A stretch of DNA of 64,000 nucleotides from positions 73,649-137,648 of the forward strand of contig CALVAP010000001.1 in assembly GCA_944325625.1 (NCBI GenBank), in the 5' to 3' direction. Source of the DNA: Candidatus Gastranaerophilales bacterium (GTDB taxonomy: Bacteria; Cyanobacteriota; Vampirovibrionia; Gastranaerophilales; Gastranaerophilaceae). Positions 1 to 7,902 of the stretch are shown in pieces (positions within the stretch are counted from its first letter, which is position 1; every line of letters starts with the position of its first letter). The notes beneath the pieces were generated by a model. That model worked only from the letters and a program-made list of their open reading frames with translations, ran no database searches and was not told where the DNA came from. A program made the translations under genes and the position numbers.

Positions 1-207
1 GGTATTTCAGGATTTGACAAAATGCTTAAGGCTGGTATTGTCAAAGCTCCGTTAAAACGTAATGTTTCACTTGAAGATGTCGGCAAAACAGGACTTTACC
101 TTCTTTCTGACCTTTCTTCAGGTGTTACCGGTGAGATTGTTCATGTAGATTGCGGTTGTCACAGTGTTTATTCTTCAATAGAAGAAATGGAACTGCTTAC
201 AAAATAA
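1..207 (+). CDS. fabI: Enoyl-ACP reductase FabI, C-terminal fragment
   Basis: This is the last 68 codons of a gene cut by the window edge; the frame is open from base 1. The residues match the C-terminus of NADH-dependent enoyl-[acyl carrier protein] reductase: an APLxRNV segment, a VG-K-x-LYLLSDLSSGVTGE stretch and a terminal VDxG motif, which in the short-chain dehydrogenase family forms the last strand near the cofactor and the tetramer interface. FabI performs the last reduction of each fatty-acid elongation cycle in the cytoplasm. The catalytic Tyr/Lys lie outside the window, so activity cannot be judged. A strong terminator follows directly. Confidence 0.9.
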   Translation, partial: GISGFDKMLKAGIVKAPLKRNVSLEDVGKTGLYLLSDLSSGVTGEIVHVDCGCHSVYSSIEEMELLTK

Positions 208-227
208 CGTGTTTGAAACTACAAAAG

Positions 228-257
228 AGCTCCAATCATATATTGGGGCTTTTTTTA
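228..257 (+). terminator. Rho-independent terminator after fabI
   Basis: A 9-bp stem (228-236 with 242-250, one G-U pair) with a 5-nt loop is followed by a run of T. It ends the fabI transcript and slightly overlaps the 3' end of the convergent MATE gene. Confidence 0.85.
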
Positions 258-1634
258 TTCGTCCAATGCGATAAAACTTAGCGGACGAGAGTGGCGTTCG
301 CTTCGCAAGACTGCTTTTTTTACAGTTCTGTGATACCCTATACTGAGCCATATTGCAGCGGCAACCCATGCGCAGGGCGTAGCAAAACATACTCCTAAAT
401 ATCCGAAATAATGCCCAAATATAAATGCTGCAGCACTCCTCATAATTAGCTCTAATGTGCCTGAAATAAGTGGAATTTTGGCATTTCCCATTCCCTGTAA
501 TATATTTCGGTATAATATCAGTGTTGCCAGGGCAAAGTAGAATACGATTATTATGTTCAAATATATTTGAGCTTTTCTTATAAGTTCGGGTTCATACCCT
601 GTTATAAACAATCCAACAAGTTGTTTTCCGCATGTATATATCAATATGGCAGTAATTATGGTTAAAATAATGTTGATTATCATACCTTTATGAGCGCCTA
701 TACGGATACGAATGATTTTTCCTGCTCCATAGTTTTGTGCTGTATATGTTGCTATTGCAACACCCAAAGCAAGAAATGTTTGTACTGCAACCTGTTCGAC
801 TTTTGTAGCTGCTGTAAAGGCGGCTATTGTTTCTGCACCAAAAGAATTTAATACAATTTGCAGCGCTATAATTCCTATTGTCAAAACAGACATTTGAAAA
901 CCCATCGGAAAACCTATTCTTATGTGTTCCCAGGCGAACTTAGGGTCAAACTTCCAATCTTCTTTTTTAAGTCTTAGAATGGGGAATTTTATAAACATAA
1001 ACATAAAACACAAAATTGCAGATACACCTTGTGATATTGTTGTTGCCCAAGCGGCTCCGGAAACTCCCATTTTTAAATTTATTATAAAAATAAGGTCAAG
1101 AACTATATTCATAACGGAGGCTATTATAAGGAAAATTAGGGGAGTTTTGCTGTCACCTAACGCTCTTATAACGTTTGATACTGCGTTGTAGAATATTATT
1201 GTCCCAAGTCCCAAGTATATTATGTAAATATAATCATACGCTTGGTTAATAATATCAGATGGTGTATTCATGGCTAAAAGCAGGGATTTAGTAGTTGTTG
1301 TGCTTATTAATGTAAGAAATAGAGTAAGTATTATACAAAGCATAATAGTATGTGTAAAAGATTTACGAACTCCATTATCATCTTGAGCTCCAAACCTTTG
1401 AGCAGTTATTACCGCAAAACCTGCTGTTATCCCTACAACGAAACCTAAAACCAGAAAAGCAACAGGTCCTGTTGCCCCTACAGCAGCAAGCGCTTTTACC
1501 CCCAGGGTGCGACCGACTATTAGCGTATCTACGATGTTATAAAATTGTTGAAAAAGATTTCCGATAAACAACGGTAAAGCAAACCACAATATAAGTCTGG
1601 TCGGATTACCTGTTGTCATGTCTTGTATTGCCAT
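255..1634 (-). CDS. MATE family multidrug/sodium antiporter
   Basis: This 459-residue protein is predicted to be an inner-membrane exporter of the MATE family, driven by Na+ or H+. The sequence is hydrophobic throughout with about 12 membrane segments. The N-terminal half carries the typical PLFIGNLFQQFYNIVD region, a GRxLGxxALAAVGATGP stretch and a Q-R-F-G-A segment; the second half repeats the pattern. The length is normal for the family (450-480). It is transcribed alone and converges on fabI. The substrate cannot be told from the sequence; homologues export cationic drugs or dyes. Confidence 0.93.
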   Translation of the reverse strand: MAIQDMTTGNPTRLILWFALPLFIGNLFQQFYNIVDTLIVGRTLGVKALAAVGATGPVAFLVLGFVVGITAGFAVITAQRFGAQDDNGVRKSFTHTIMLCIILTLFLTLISTTTTKSLLLAMNTPSDIINQAYDYIYIIYLGLGTIIFYNAVSNVIRALGDSKTPLIFLIIASVMNIVLDLIFIINLKMGVSGAAWATTISQGVSAILCFMFMFIKFPILRLKKEDWKFDPKFAWEHIRIGFPMGFQMSVLTIGIIALQIVLNSFGAETIAAFTAATKVEQVAVQTFLALGVAIATYTAQNYGAGKIIRIRIGAHKGMIINIILTIITAILIYTCGKQLVGLFITGYEPELIRKAQIYLNIIIVFYFALATLILYRNILQGMGNAKIPLISGTLELIMRSAAAFIFGHYFGYLGVCFATPCAWVAAAIWLSIGYHRTVKKAVLRSERHSRPLSFIALDE

Positions 1635-1778
1635 AGTGTTTTGCCTTACGTCTTCTTCTAATTATAGTAACTAAAAATTTAAAATACAATCTTATTGATA
1701 GCCAATTGTAGAATGTAGAAATTTGTAAAACAAAGCTTAATGTATATGTAATTATGTATATTTTGAGAGGGTGAATTT

Positions 1779-2159
1779 ATGTGGAGAAAATTAGGTGATT
1801 TTTCTGCAAAACGCAGTTTTTGGGAAGCGTTGCTTTTCTATTTTGTTTATGGAGCGGCAGGAATCTTTTTATGTGGGGTTATAACATCTATGATTACAGA
1901 GGCAAGCTCCCTTTCCTCGCTTGAAGATATAAAATTGCTTGCTTATCGTGTTGCGCCGATTGTGGCAGGGATTTATACTTTTATTATTTCACTTTTTATT
2001 TTGTTTTTAAAACACCTTAATAAGGATGCTTTAGCTATTTTATGCGTCATTGTTGGTTCTTTTGCCAGTATGAGCTTGGGAATGATTTTTGGTTTCATCC
2101 CTGTTGCTGTTTTAAGTTCGTTTAGAATGGTAAAAAAACCTATAACTGCCGATGCTTAG
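1779..2159 (+). CDS. Small three-to-four-pass membrane protein, unknown
   Basis: This 126-residue protein is not recognised. It has hydrophobic segments at about residues 17-38, 58-79 and 84-112, so it is predicted to be an inner-membrane protein. The ATG follows a good Shine-Dalgarno (GAGAGGGTG). Its stop overlaps by 4 bases the stop of the convergent gene at 2156-3337. No catalytic motif is visible. Confidence 0.75.
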   Translation: MWRKLGDFSAKRSFWEALLFYFVYGAAGIFLCGVITSMITEASSLSSLEDIKLLAYRVAPIVAGIYTFIISLFILFLKHLNKDALAILCVIVGSFASMSLGMIFGFIPVAVLSSFRMVKKPITADA

Positions 2160-3337
2160 CAGTTTTTTAAAATATAGTCCCAAGTTTCTTTGTAGGGTCC
2201 ATTATAACCTTTTGCATTTAAAATAGCGTTATCATATTGCTCGCCATAATTATTCTTAACCCTGGCAACTTTAGTTGCAGTTGCGGGGAGGTCTTTAAGT
2301 GTTTTTGAAATTGCAGAGTAACTTGCATAAAAACGGTTATGAGCAGGGGTATTACCGTGTTTATCGGTTGTTGTATATATTTTATCAAGGACATTAGGCT
2401 GCCCGAAAAGTACCTCGTTCATACTTATTAGTGCTTCAGGTTCAAGATAATGTGCAGGAATTTGTCCGCTTTCATTTCTGGCGGTGTAGGCACGACTTAA
2501 AAGTTCTGGCATGTTTTTTGCTGCTTCGTTAAAAATTATAATTTTAGACGTTGGTGCTTTCTCAATAAAGCGTCTGCCCTGAGAATCTTTTGAAAAAACA
2601 AGTTTTTCCAGATTATGAGCATTTTGTAATACTTTTTCCATGACCTCATCAGGTAGTGCCAAAATTAAATCTCCACCTTTGGGAGCAAAAAATAGTTCTT
2701 CGAGCAACTCGGGATATTTTCTTAGGCGGTTGATTATTAGTTCAAGTTTTTTCTCGGAAACTAAACCGCTAACCAAAGCTTCTCTCATTTTATCATTTAT
2801 AAATAATTGTTTTAATTTTGCCTTTTCATGCTCGATTTTCAGTTTTTCTTCGGGCGAAATTGTTTCACGTTTGGAGATATTTTGGCTATTTTGACTTTGT
2901 GTTTGGGTGAGATAAGTGGCTTGGGTGATGTTACTTATTCTTCCATTGTTTTTAGGGGTGCTTGTTTCGTGATTAGGAGTTTTAGACACTCTACTTGTAT
3001 CGATTTCAGTGGTTTGATTTTGTGATGATGTCTTTTTTTGTTTTGGTTGTGCAAATGGTGAAACGTAGGTTTCGCCTCTTTTTTTTGCTTCAATTCGTTT
3101 TATTTTCTCTTCTTTTACTCTGTTTTTGAATTCAAATTGTGCACGTTTACGTTGTTGGATAAGTGCAAGTTGTTCTTCTTCGGTAAGGTTGGTTTTTTCT
3201 TTTTTATGATTTCGTTTTTTCCCGAAAGAAACTATGTCGTGCTGCAAATCGGTTATTACAAATTCAGGCTTATTTGCTTGTATTTGTGGGTTGTAGTTGT
3301 TATATATTTTAAAAATCTGAAGCGGATAAATTTTCAT
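2156..3337 (-). CDS. Hypothetical protein with ankyrin-like C-terminal repeats
   Basis: This 393-residue protein has no signal peptide. The first 60 residues are followed by a very basic, charged region (about 45-110, rich in K/R/E) and a Ser/Thr/Asn/Gln-rich linker (about 105-165), then a helical region. Residues about 240-370 contain loosely repeated units with DSQGRRF, NESGQIPAHY and DKHGNTPAHN at similar spacing; the last resembles the ankyrin consensus D-x-x-G-x-T-P-x-H. The function is unknown; a protein-protein interaction role is inferred. Divergent ankyrin homology would need a profile search. A perfect inverted repeat lies just upstream of the start. Confidence 0.7.
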   Translation of the reverse strand: MKIYPLQIFKIYNNYNPQIQANKPEFVITDLQHDIVSFGKKRNHKKEKTNLTEEEQLALIQQRKRAQFEFKNRVKEEKIKRIEAKKRGETYVSPFAQPKQKKTSSQNQTTEIDTSRVSKTPNHETSTPKNNGRISNITQATYLTQTQSQNSQNISKRETISPEEKLKIEHEKAKLKQLFINDKMREALVSGLVSEKKLELIINRLRKYPELLEELFFAPKGGDLILALPDEVMEKVLQNAHNLEKLVFSKDSQGRRFIEKAPTSKIIIFNEAAKNMPELLSRAYTARNESGQIPAHYLEPEALISMNEVLFGQPNVLDKIYTTTDKHGNTPAHNRFYASYSAISKTLKDLPATATKVARVKNNYGEQYDNAILNAKGYNGPYKETWDYILKNC

Positions 3338-3350
3338 TTTTCTTGCCTAT

Positions 3351-3372
3351 AGGTTTACTTCTAAGTAAACCT
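3351..3372. repeat. Perfect 10-bp inverted repeat upstream of the 3337 start
   Basis: 3351-3360 and 3363-3372 are perfectly complementary with a 2-nt spacer. There is no T-run on either side in either direction, so it is a poor terminator. It lies 14 nt upstream of the start codon of the leftward gene and abuts its AGG-type ribosome site. It could be an operator or an mRNA hairpin affecting translation. Confidence 0.5.
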
Positions 3373-3429
3373 TAAACAAAGAGATATTTGTTGAGTTGTG
3401 AAAATTTCGTTACAAAAAAAATAATAAAT

Positions 3430-4332
3430 CTATTTACAAGAACAACATGGTGGAATTGGTCTTCCAAAAAGTAATCTTAGTACACCAAAATTTTTCTTCA
3501 AGGTTTGTTTTATACCGCAAGTTATTTCATCAACATTTTCAATGATTGAGTTTACATTGTCTACTGTTGTATCAAGGTTTGGGGTGGCTTGGTTAAGATT
3601 GTTAGTTGTGCTTGTGAGATTGTTTAATGTTGTGTTTGCATTTTCTGTTACTGATTGAACATTTGAAATTGTATCTTTCAGTTGCTGCTGTGATATTGCG
3701 TTGTCGATTTTACCTATTATTTGGCTTGAGCTTTTTGTTGTTTGTTCAACGTTGCCGATTGTGTTTTTTATGTTGTTTTGTGAGTCATACAGTATATTAT
3801 TGACTATATTTAGGACACTATAGAGCATTTCTGTTGATTCGTTAAGATTTTTTAGTATTGCCGATGCATTTTTTTCCATTTCTTCATATGTGTCTTGAGA
3901 AACACTTGCCAGATATGAGTTAAAATCAATGGAGCTTTTACCTTCAATTACCGAATTATTTTTGAGGCAAGCATTTGACGGTGTTTCAGGATAAATTAAA
4001 TCAATGTAGTCTCTATGCATCCAGCGGGTTTTGTGCACTTTGATTTTTGCACTTGTATTAGAAGGCAGTTTCATCTTAGGATGAATTAATACAGTTACAA
4101 GTGTGGTTTGGTAGTCCTTTGAGGGGGCTACGTTTATAACGTGTCCTATTTTAAAACCTTTAAAATAAACAGGTGCTCTGCAGTGGAACGGGCGTAAATC
4201 TTTAAAAGTAATAACAATCTTGGTGTTTGTCGTTAGTTGAATAGCTTGAAAAAGTATTACAAACAAAACCGTCCCTAGTACAATGCAAAAGATTGGGTGT
4301 TTTTTTATGTACTTTGATAAGAAATTTTTCAT
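3430..4332 (-). CDS. MCE/MlaD-domain protein (lipid transport)
   Basis: This 300-residue protein has an N-terminal membrane anchor (about residues 14-33), one MCE domain (about 38-120, with V-Y-F-K-G-F-K-I-G-H-V typical of the MlaD/YrbD core) and a long helical tail (about 140-285). The tail is rich in Asn/Thr/Ser heptads, like the coiled-coil tails of PqiB and cyanobacterial/plant TGD2-type MCE proteins. A short Cys-rich end follows (C-C-S-C). MCE proteins form hexameric rings that carry phospholipids between the inner and outer membranes, normally with an MlaE permease and MlaF ATPase. Neither is adjacent here, but an MlaA-type protein is encoded about 0.6 kb away on the other strand. Confidence 0.85.
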   Translation of the reverse strand: MKNFLSKYIKKHPIFCIVLGTVLFVILFQAIQLTTNTKIVITFKDLRPFHCRAPVYFKGFKIGHVINVAPSKDYQTTLVTVLIHPKMKLPSNTSAKIKVHKTRWMHRDYIDLIYPETPSNACLKNNSVIEGKSSIDFNSYLASVSQDTYEEMEKNASAILKNLNESTEMLYSVLNIVNNILYDSQNNIKNTIGNVEQTTKSSSQIIGKIDNAISQQQLKDTISNVQSVTENANTTLNNLTSTTNNLNQATPNLDTTVDNVNSIIENVDEITCGIKQTLKKNFGVLRLLFGRPIPPCCSCK

Positions 4333-4359
4333 GGCAAAAATATAATCAAGTTAATAAAA

Positions 4360-4389
4360 ATGGAGATTGCCTTTTTGGGTAATCTCCAT
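4360..4389 (-). terminator. Terminator/attenuator between the Cys-rich gene and the MCE gene
   Basis: A 12-bp stem (4360-4371 with 4378-4389, one G-U pair) is followed on the minus strand by a U-rich tract (complement of 4352-4359). It lies downstream of the 4431-4703 gene and only 27 nt before the MCE start, so the MCE gene either depends on read-through or has a promoter inside this hairpin region. Confidence 0.7.
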
Positions 4390-4430
4390 GTATAGTTTTG
4401 TTTTGGGAAAAATGACAGATAATTTTAATT

Positions 4431-4703
4431 CTACCTGAACGGATAGGCGATTGTATCATAAATTGCGCCAAATGAATTGTCATACGCGGTCTTAGTTCCA
4501 CCCCACATGCGTTGGAATAATGATTTTTTCTGGCAGCATTGTCCTATATACGTTTGATCCGGGCAGGCAGGTTGGCAACATACTGTTTGCGGTTTTTCGC
4601 AAGGATTACAGTTCAGCTTTTGAGGCTTGCAAGGACAGGCAGCAAAAGCATTGGCACCGGCAAAAATAAGCGATAGCAGTGATAGTGTTAATATCTTTTT
4701 CAT
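4431..4703 (-). CDS. Small cysteine-rich exported protein
   Basis: This 90-residue protein has a classical signal peptide (MKK, then a hydrophobic core to about residue 19, with AFA-type cleavage near 21). The mature part begins with nine Cys between residues 23 and 57, including CPC and two CC pairs, spaced by Pro/Lys/Gln. The tail (about 60-90) is aromatic and free of Cys. The F-A-A-C sequence at 20-23 is close to a lipobox but has F at -3, so lipidation is possible but doubtful. The function is unknown; the Cys could bind metal or form disulfides in the periplasm. A terminator follows. Confidence 0.75.
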   Translation of the reverse strand: MKKILTLSLLSLIFAGANAFAACPCKPQKLNCNPCEKPQTVCCQPACPDQTYIGQCCQKKSLFQRMWGGTKTAYDNSFGAIYDTIAYPFR

Positions 4704-4876
4704 ACTTGTCTCCTATAAATTTGATTTTTGAAGTTAACTTCCTTTTCTATTTTTTCATTTTTTCAACAAATTTCATTAACTCACATGGCTAAATCCGTAT
4801 ATGAGAAAAAAGTGTTATTTTTAGAATGTTTTGTTAGTTTTCTTTTTTTAATCTTTTGATTTACCGATTGTGTAAT

Positions 4877-4892
4877 GCAAAAAATTTTTTGC
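4877..4892. repeat. Perfect 16-bp A/T palindrome in the 4.7-4.97 kb intergenic region
   Basis: GCA6T6GC is a perfect palindrome in the divergent intergenic region between the Cys-rich gene and the MlaA fusion gene. It has no flanking T-run after a loop, so it may be a curved-DNA or protein-binding site rather than a terminator. I see nothing else clear in 4704-4972. Confidence 0.3.
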
Positions 4893-4972
4893 TGTATTTA
4901 AAATGATTTCGTTATTATCACGTTTAGGGGAGAATTTGGGGATTTTGTCTATAATTCCTGAATATAGCTAAA

Positions 4973-7438
4973 ATGTTTAAAAAGAAAGATATAGTTACTT
5001 GTTTTATTGTTATTGCAAGCATATTTTTAAATATCAATTTTGTCTTTGCACAAACACAAGAGCTATCGAAGGAAGATTTAAATACACAATGTAATCAAGA
5101 ATGTGAAAATCAATATATATATCCTGATTATGTATATGAGTTTTTGGGCGAAGATAAGTTTGAGAAATTTAATCGCAAAATGTTTAATTTTAATATGAAG
5201 ATGAATAAATATGCGCTGCGACCGTTACATGTAGTATGGGCATCAATTATGCCAAAATATGGAATGGATAGAATACAAGGTATTTATGAGAATGCACTTT
5301 ACCCCAAAAGGCTTATTAGTAACCTTATACAAAGAGATTTTGAGGGGGTAAAAGATGAAACAATAAGATTTTTGACAAATTCCACACTGGGATTTGGTGG
5401 AATGTTTGATCCGGCAAAAAGATATTTCGGAATTGAATCGACGGATGCAGATATGGAGCAGGCGCTTGCAAAGTGCAAGGTTAAATCCGGACCTTATTTG
5501 GTTTGTCCGATATTATCCTCATCAAGTCCGCGCGCGCTTGTAGGGCGTGCGCTTGATGCGGCTCTCGATCCTTCTTCTTATGTCGGAATTCCTTTTATGT
5601 CTTTAGTTAAGCTTGGATTTACAATCAATGATACAGCTTATATGCAACCAATGTCCTATTTGTTGGAGGCAACCTGTGCGGATCCTTATGATATTATGCG
5701 CAAACTTTATGCCATTCAGAACTATTTAAAAAATTCGCCCCCCGTCGAAAAAGAAATACTCCAAACCACGATAGAGGCTTTCGATGGCGAAACTCAGTTG
5801 GCTATTTTGAATATAAATCCGCAATATTTGCAAGATACAACAGAGAATATTATTCATGTCAAAGATTGGTTTCCACATAATTACGATACCCAAGAACCCA
5901 AAGATTATTCAACAAGTGTAATCAAAGATGAACTTTTAGCGCAAAACGCAGAAGATACTGAAGTTTTAAGCAGGGCTAGTATTGGGGCTGATTTGGGCGA
6001 GAACATTGAAGAAGATTACCAATTTAGTGATTATGATGAATATTTTGTTCTTGAAATTCTTGCCATGTACGCGCAGGAAGATGGCTGTAGCGAAGAATTT
6101 ATAGCCGATTTTAACGATTATGAAAACTTAGTAAGTCATAAAGATGAGGCTGATTTGTCAAATTCTTTGGCTGACAAAAAATATTGTTCAAAACCTGTTT
6201 TTGAAATGTCTGCTTTTAAAAAAATTGCTCAAAACAGCTTGAAGGCGGATATAACGCTAGAGGGATTTAATCCGCAAAGCCCGGTTGTAGATGCTATGAG
6301 GACCGCTTTATTTGATGTGCCGGATGTGGATGACTCGGCTTGGAGTGAGCTTTCTATATGGAATAGAAGTTTTAGCAGCAGAATAAAAACGTCTTCTGTC
6401 GAGTTGTTTGAAGGAAGAGAGCCTTATAAATTCAGATTTATTATGCAGAAAGATAAAAGTGCACCCGTTGCTATAATTTATCCTTCTATTGGTGAGGGAA
6501 TAATGTCGCATCATTCTGTCATTATGGCAAAGATATTTTATGACAAGGGATATTCTGTAATTATTCAGGGGAGCCACTTTCAGTGGGAATTTGTCAAAAG
6601 TATGCCTGAAGATTATCGACCGGGTGTCCCTGTTCGAGATGTTGATTATCTTAAGATGCTTACCACAAAAATTATTAATACACTTCAAGACAGGTACAAC
6701 TGTGAGTTTTCGGACAAAGTGGTTATCGGAACATCGTTTGGTGCTATGACAACTCTTTTTCTTGCCCAGAAGGAGTCAAAAGATAACACATTAAATATTT
6801 CAAAGTTTATATCAATAAATCCGCCTATAGAGCTTCTTTATTCCATGCAGCAAATTGATAATAATACTGCAGAATGGAATAAAAATCCACAGAATTTGAA
6901 AGAACGGGTTGCGTTAACTGCGGCAAAAGTTATGCAGCTTTTGCAAGATGAGAGCTTGCAAAAAGATAAAATTGAGTATCTTCCTTTCTCTGAAGAAGAA
7001 GCAAAACTTATCACCGGATTTGTTATGCATCAAAAATTATCAGACCTCATTTTTACAATAGAAGATGGACATAACGTTAATCAATCTGAGCTTTATTCCA
7101 AAATTCGCTCAATGAACTATCGTGAGTATGCAAAAAAATATCTGCTTTCAGAAACGTATAATAAGGTTGAAGATTTGGGAAGAGACACAAGTTTGTACTT
7201 GATAGCAGATTATTTAAAAAATAGCAATAACTACAAAATTTATCACGCTATTGATGATTATTTGGTTAATCCTTCTCAGCTTCAAAGGTTAAAAAGTTAT
7301 TGCGGAAATAGACTTGTTTTGATGAATAATGGCTCACATCTTGGATTTCTGTATAGAAAAGAATTTATTGATTTGCTAAAACAAGATATTACAAGAGATG
7401 AAACTACTACTACAGAATTGGCAGAAAGGAAAATTTAA
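4973..7438 (+). CDS. MlaA (VacJ) domain fused to an alpha/beta hydrolase
   Basis: This 821-residue exported protein has a signal peptide ending near residue 26 (V-F-A before Q), with no lipobox Cys, unlike canonical MlaA lipoproteins. Residues about 50-260 are an MlaA domain: FEKFNRKMFNFN, the LRP segment, FLTNSTLGFGGMFDPA, KSGPYLVCPIL and LDP. MlaA forms a ring in the outer membrane that removes misplaced phospholipids. An acidic linker follows (about 300-420). Residues about 480-821 look like an alpha/beta hydrolase: nucleophile elbow G586-T-S588-F-G590, candidate acid D761/D762 and His H789 in a G-S-H-L-G context. The fusion suggests a lipid hydrolase acting where MlaA delivers phospholipid. 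TspO follows after 1 nt. Confidence 0.82.
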   Translation: MFKKKDIVTCFIVIASIFLNINFVFAQTQELSKEDLNTQCNQECENQYIYPDYVYEFLGEDKFEKFNRKMFNFNMKMNKYALRPLHVVWASIMPKYGMDRIQGIYENALYPKRLISNLIQRDFEGVKDETIRFLTNSTLGFGGMFDPAKRYFGIESTDADMEQALAKCKVKSGPYLVCPILSSSSPRALVGRALDAALDPSSYVGIPFMSLVKLGFTINDTAYMQPMSYLLEATCADPYDIMRKLYAIQNYLKNSPPVEKEILQTTIEAFDGETQLAILNINPQYLQDTTENIIHVKDWFPHNYDTQEPKDYSTSVIKDELLAQNAEDTEVLSRASIGADLGENIEEDYQFSDYDEYFVLEILAMYAQEDGCSEEFIADFNDYENLVSHKDEADLSNSLADKKYCSKPVFEMSAFKKIAQNSLKADITLEGFNPQSPVVDAMRTALFDVPDVDDSAWSELSIWNRSFSSRIKTSSVELFEGREPYKFRFIMQKDKSAPVAIIYPSIGEGIMSHHSVIMAKIFYDKGYSVIIQGSHFQWEFVKSMPEDYRPGVPVRDVDYLKMLTTKIINTLQDRYNCEFSDKVVIGTSFGAMTTLFLAQKESKDNTLNISKFISINPPIELLYSMQQIDNNTAEWNKNPQNLKERVALTAAKVMQLLQDESLQKDKIEYLPFSEEEAKLITGFVMHQKLSDLIFTIEDGHNVNQSELYSKIRSMNYREYAKKYLLSETYNKVEDLGRDTSLYLIADYLKNSNNYKIYHAIDDYLVNPSQLQRLKSYCGNRLVLMNNGSHLGFLYRKEFIDLLKQDITRDETTTTELAERKI

Positions 7439-7439
7439 A

Positions 7440-7838
7440 ATGGATATGTTTGATTTAAATTGGTACCATTCTTTGATAAGACCAAAATTTTCGCCTCCGG
7501 ATTGGGTTTTTGCACCTGCCTGGAGTATTCTGTATATGATGATTTTTATTTCTCTAATATTTTTTGTCAAGGATGGAGATTTTGATAAAAAGATTGTACC
7601 TTTTGCCATTTTTTCACTTCAATTAATGCTCAATGTTATATGGACTCCTATTTTCTTTGGCGCAAAAAGAATATTATTGGCTCTATTTGTTATAGTTGCA
7701 TTGTGGTTTAGTATTATTGCGGTTATTTACACTTTTTATCAGTATTCAAAGTTCTCAGCAATATTGTTGATACCCTATTTTTTGTGGGTAAGTTATGCAA
7801 CTTATTTGAATTATAAAATCTGGTGGTTAAATCGATAA
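7440..7838 (+). CDS. tspO: TspO/MBR family membrane protein
   Basis: This 132-residue, five-helix protein is of the tryptophan-rich sensory protein/translocator family. It has the family marks: W-Y-x-x-L-x-R-P-x-F-x-P-P near the N-terminus, W-V-F-A-P-A-W-S-I-L-Y, N-V-I-W-T-P-I-F-F-G in the middle and P-Y-F-L-W-V-S-Y-A-T-Y-L-N at the end. Homologues bind porphyrins or cholesterol-like ligands and take part in tetrapyrrole or stress regulation. An upstream in-frame start at 7398 would lie inside the previous gene; I chose ATG 7440 because it follows GAAAGGAAA and starts just before the conserved W-Y. It is probably cotranscribed with the MlaA fusion. Confidence 0.88.
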   Translation: MDMFDLNWYHSLIRPKFSPPDWVFAPAWSILYMMIFISLIFFVKDGDFDKKIVPFAIFSLQLMLNVIWTPIFFGAKRILLALFVIVALWFSIIAVIYTFYQYSKFSAILLIPYFLWVSYATYLNYKIWWLNR

Positions 7839-7902
7839 AATAGTATTTTAATAGAATATTTTTGAGATAAAATTATTAAAAAAATTGATATTGGAAGTGA
7901 AG

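Noticed and set aside
922-1191. 89-codon open frame on the plus strand inside the MATE gene
   Set aside because: It lies opposite a conserved membrane protein and has no ribosome site or family pattern; it is a shadow frame.
3351-3372. Terminator of the MCE gene
   Set aside because: The stem has no T-run on the downstream side, so it is listed as an inverted repeat only.
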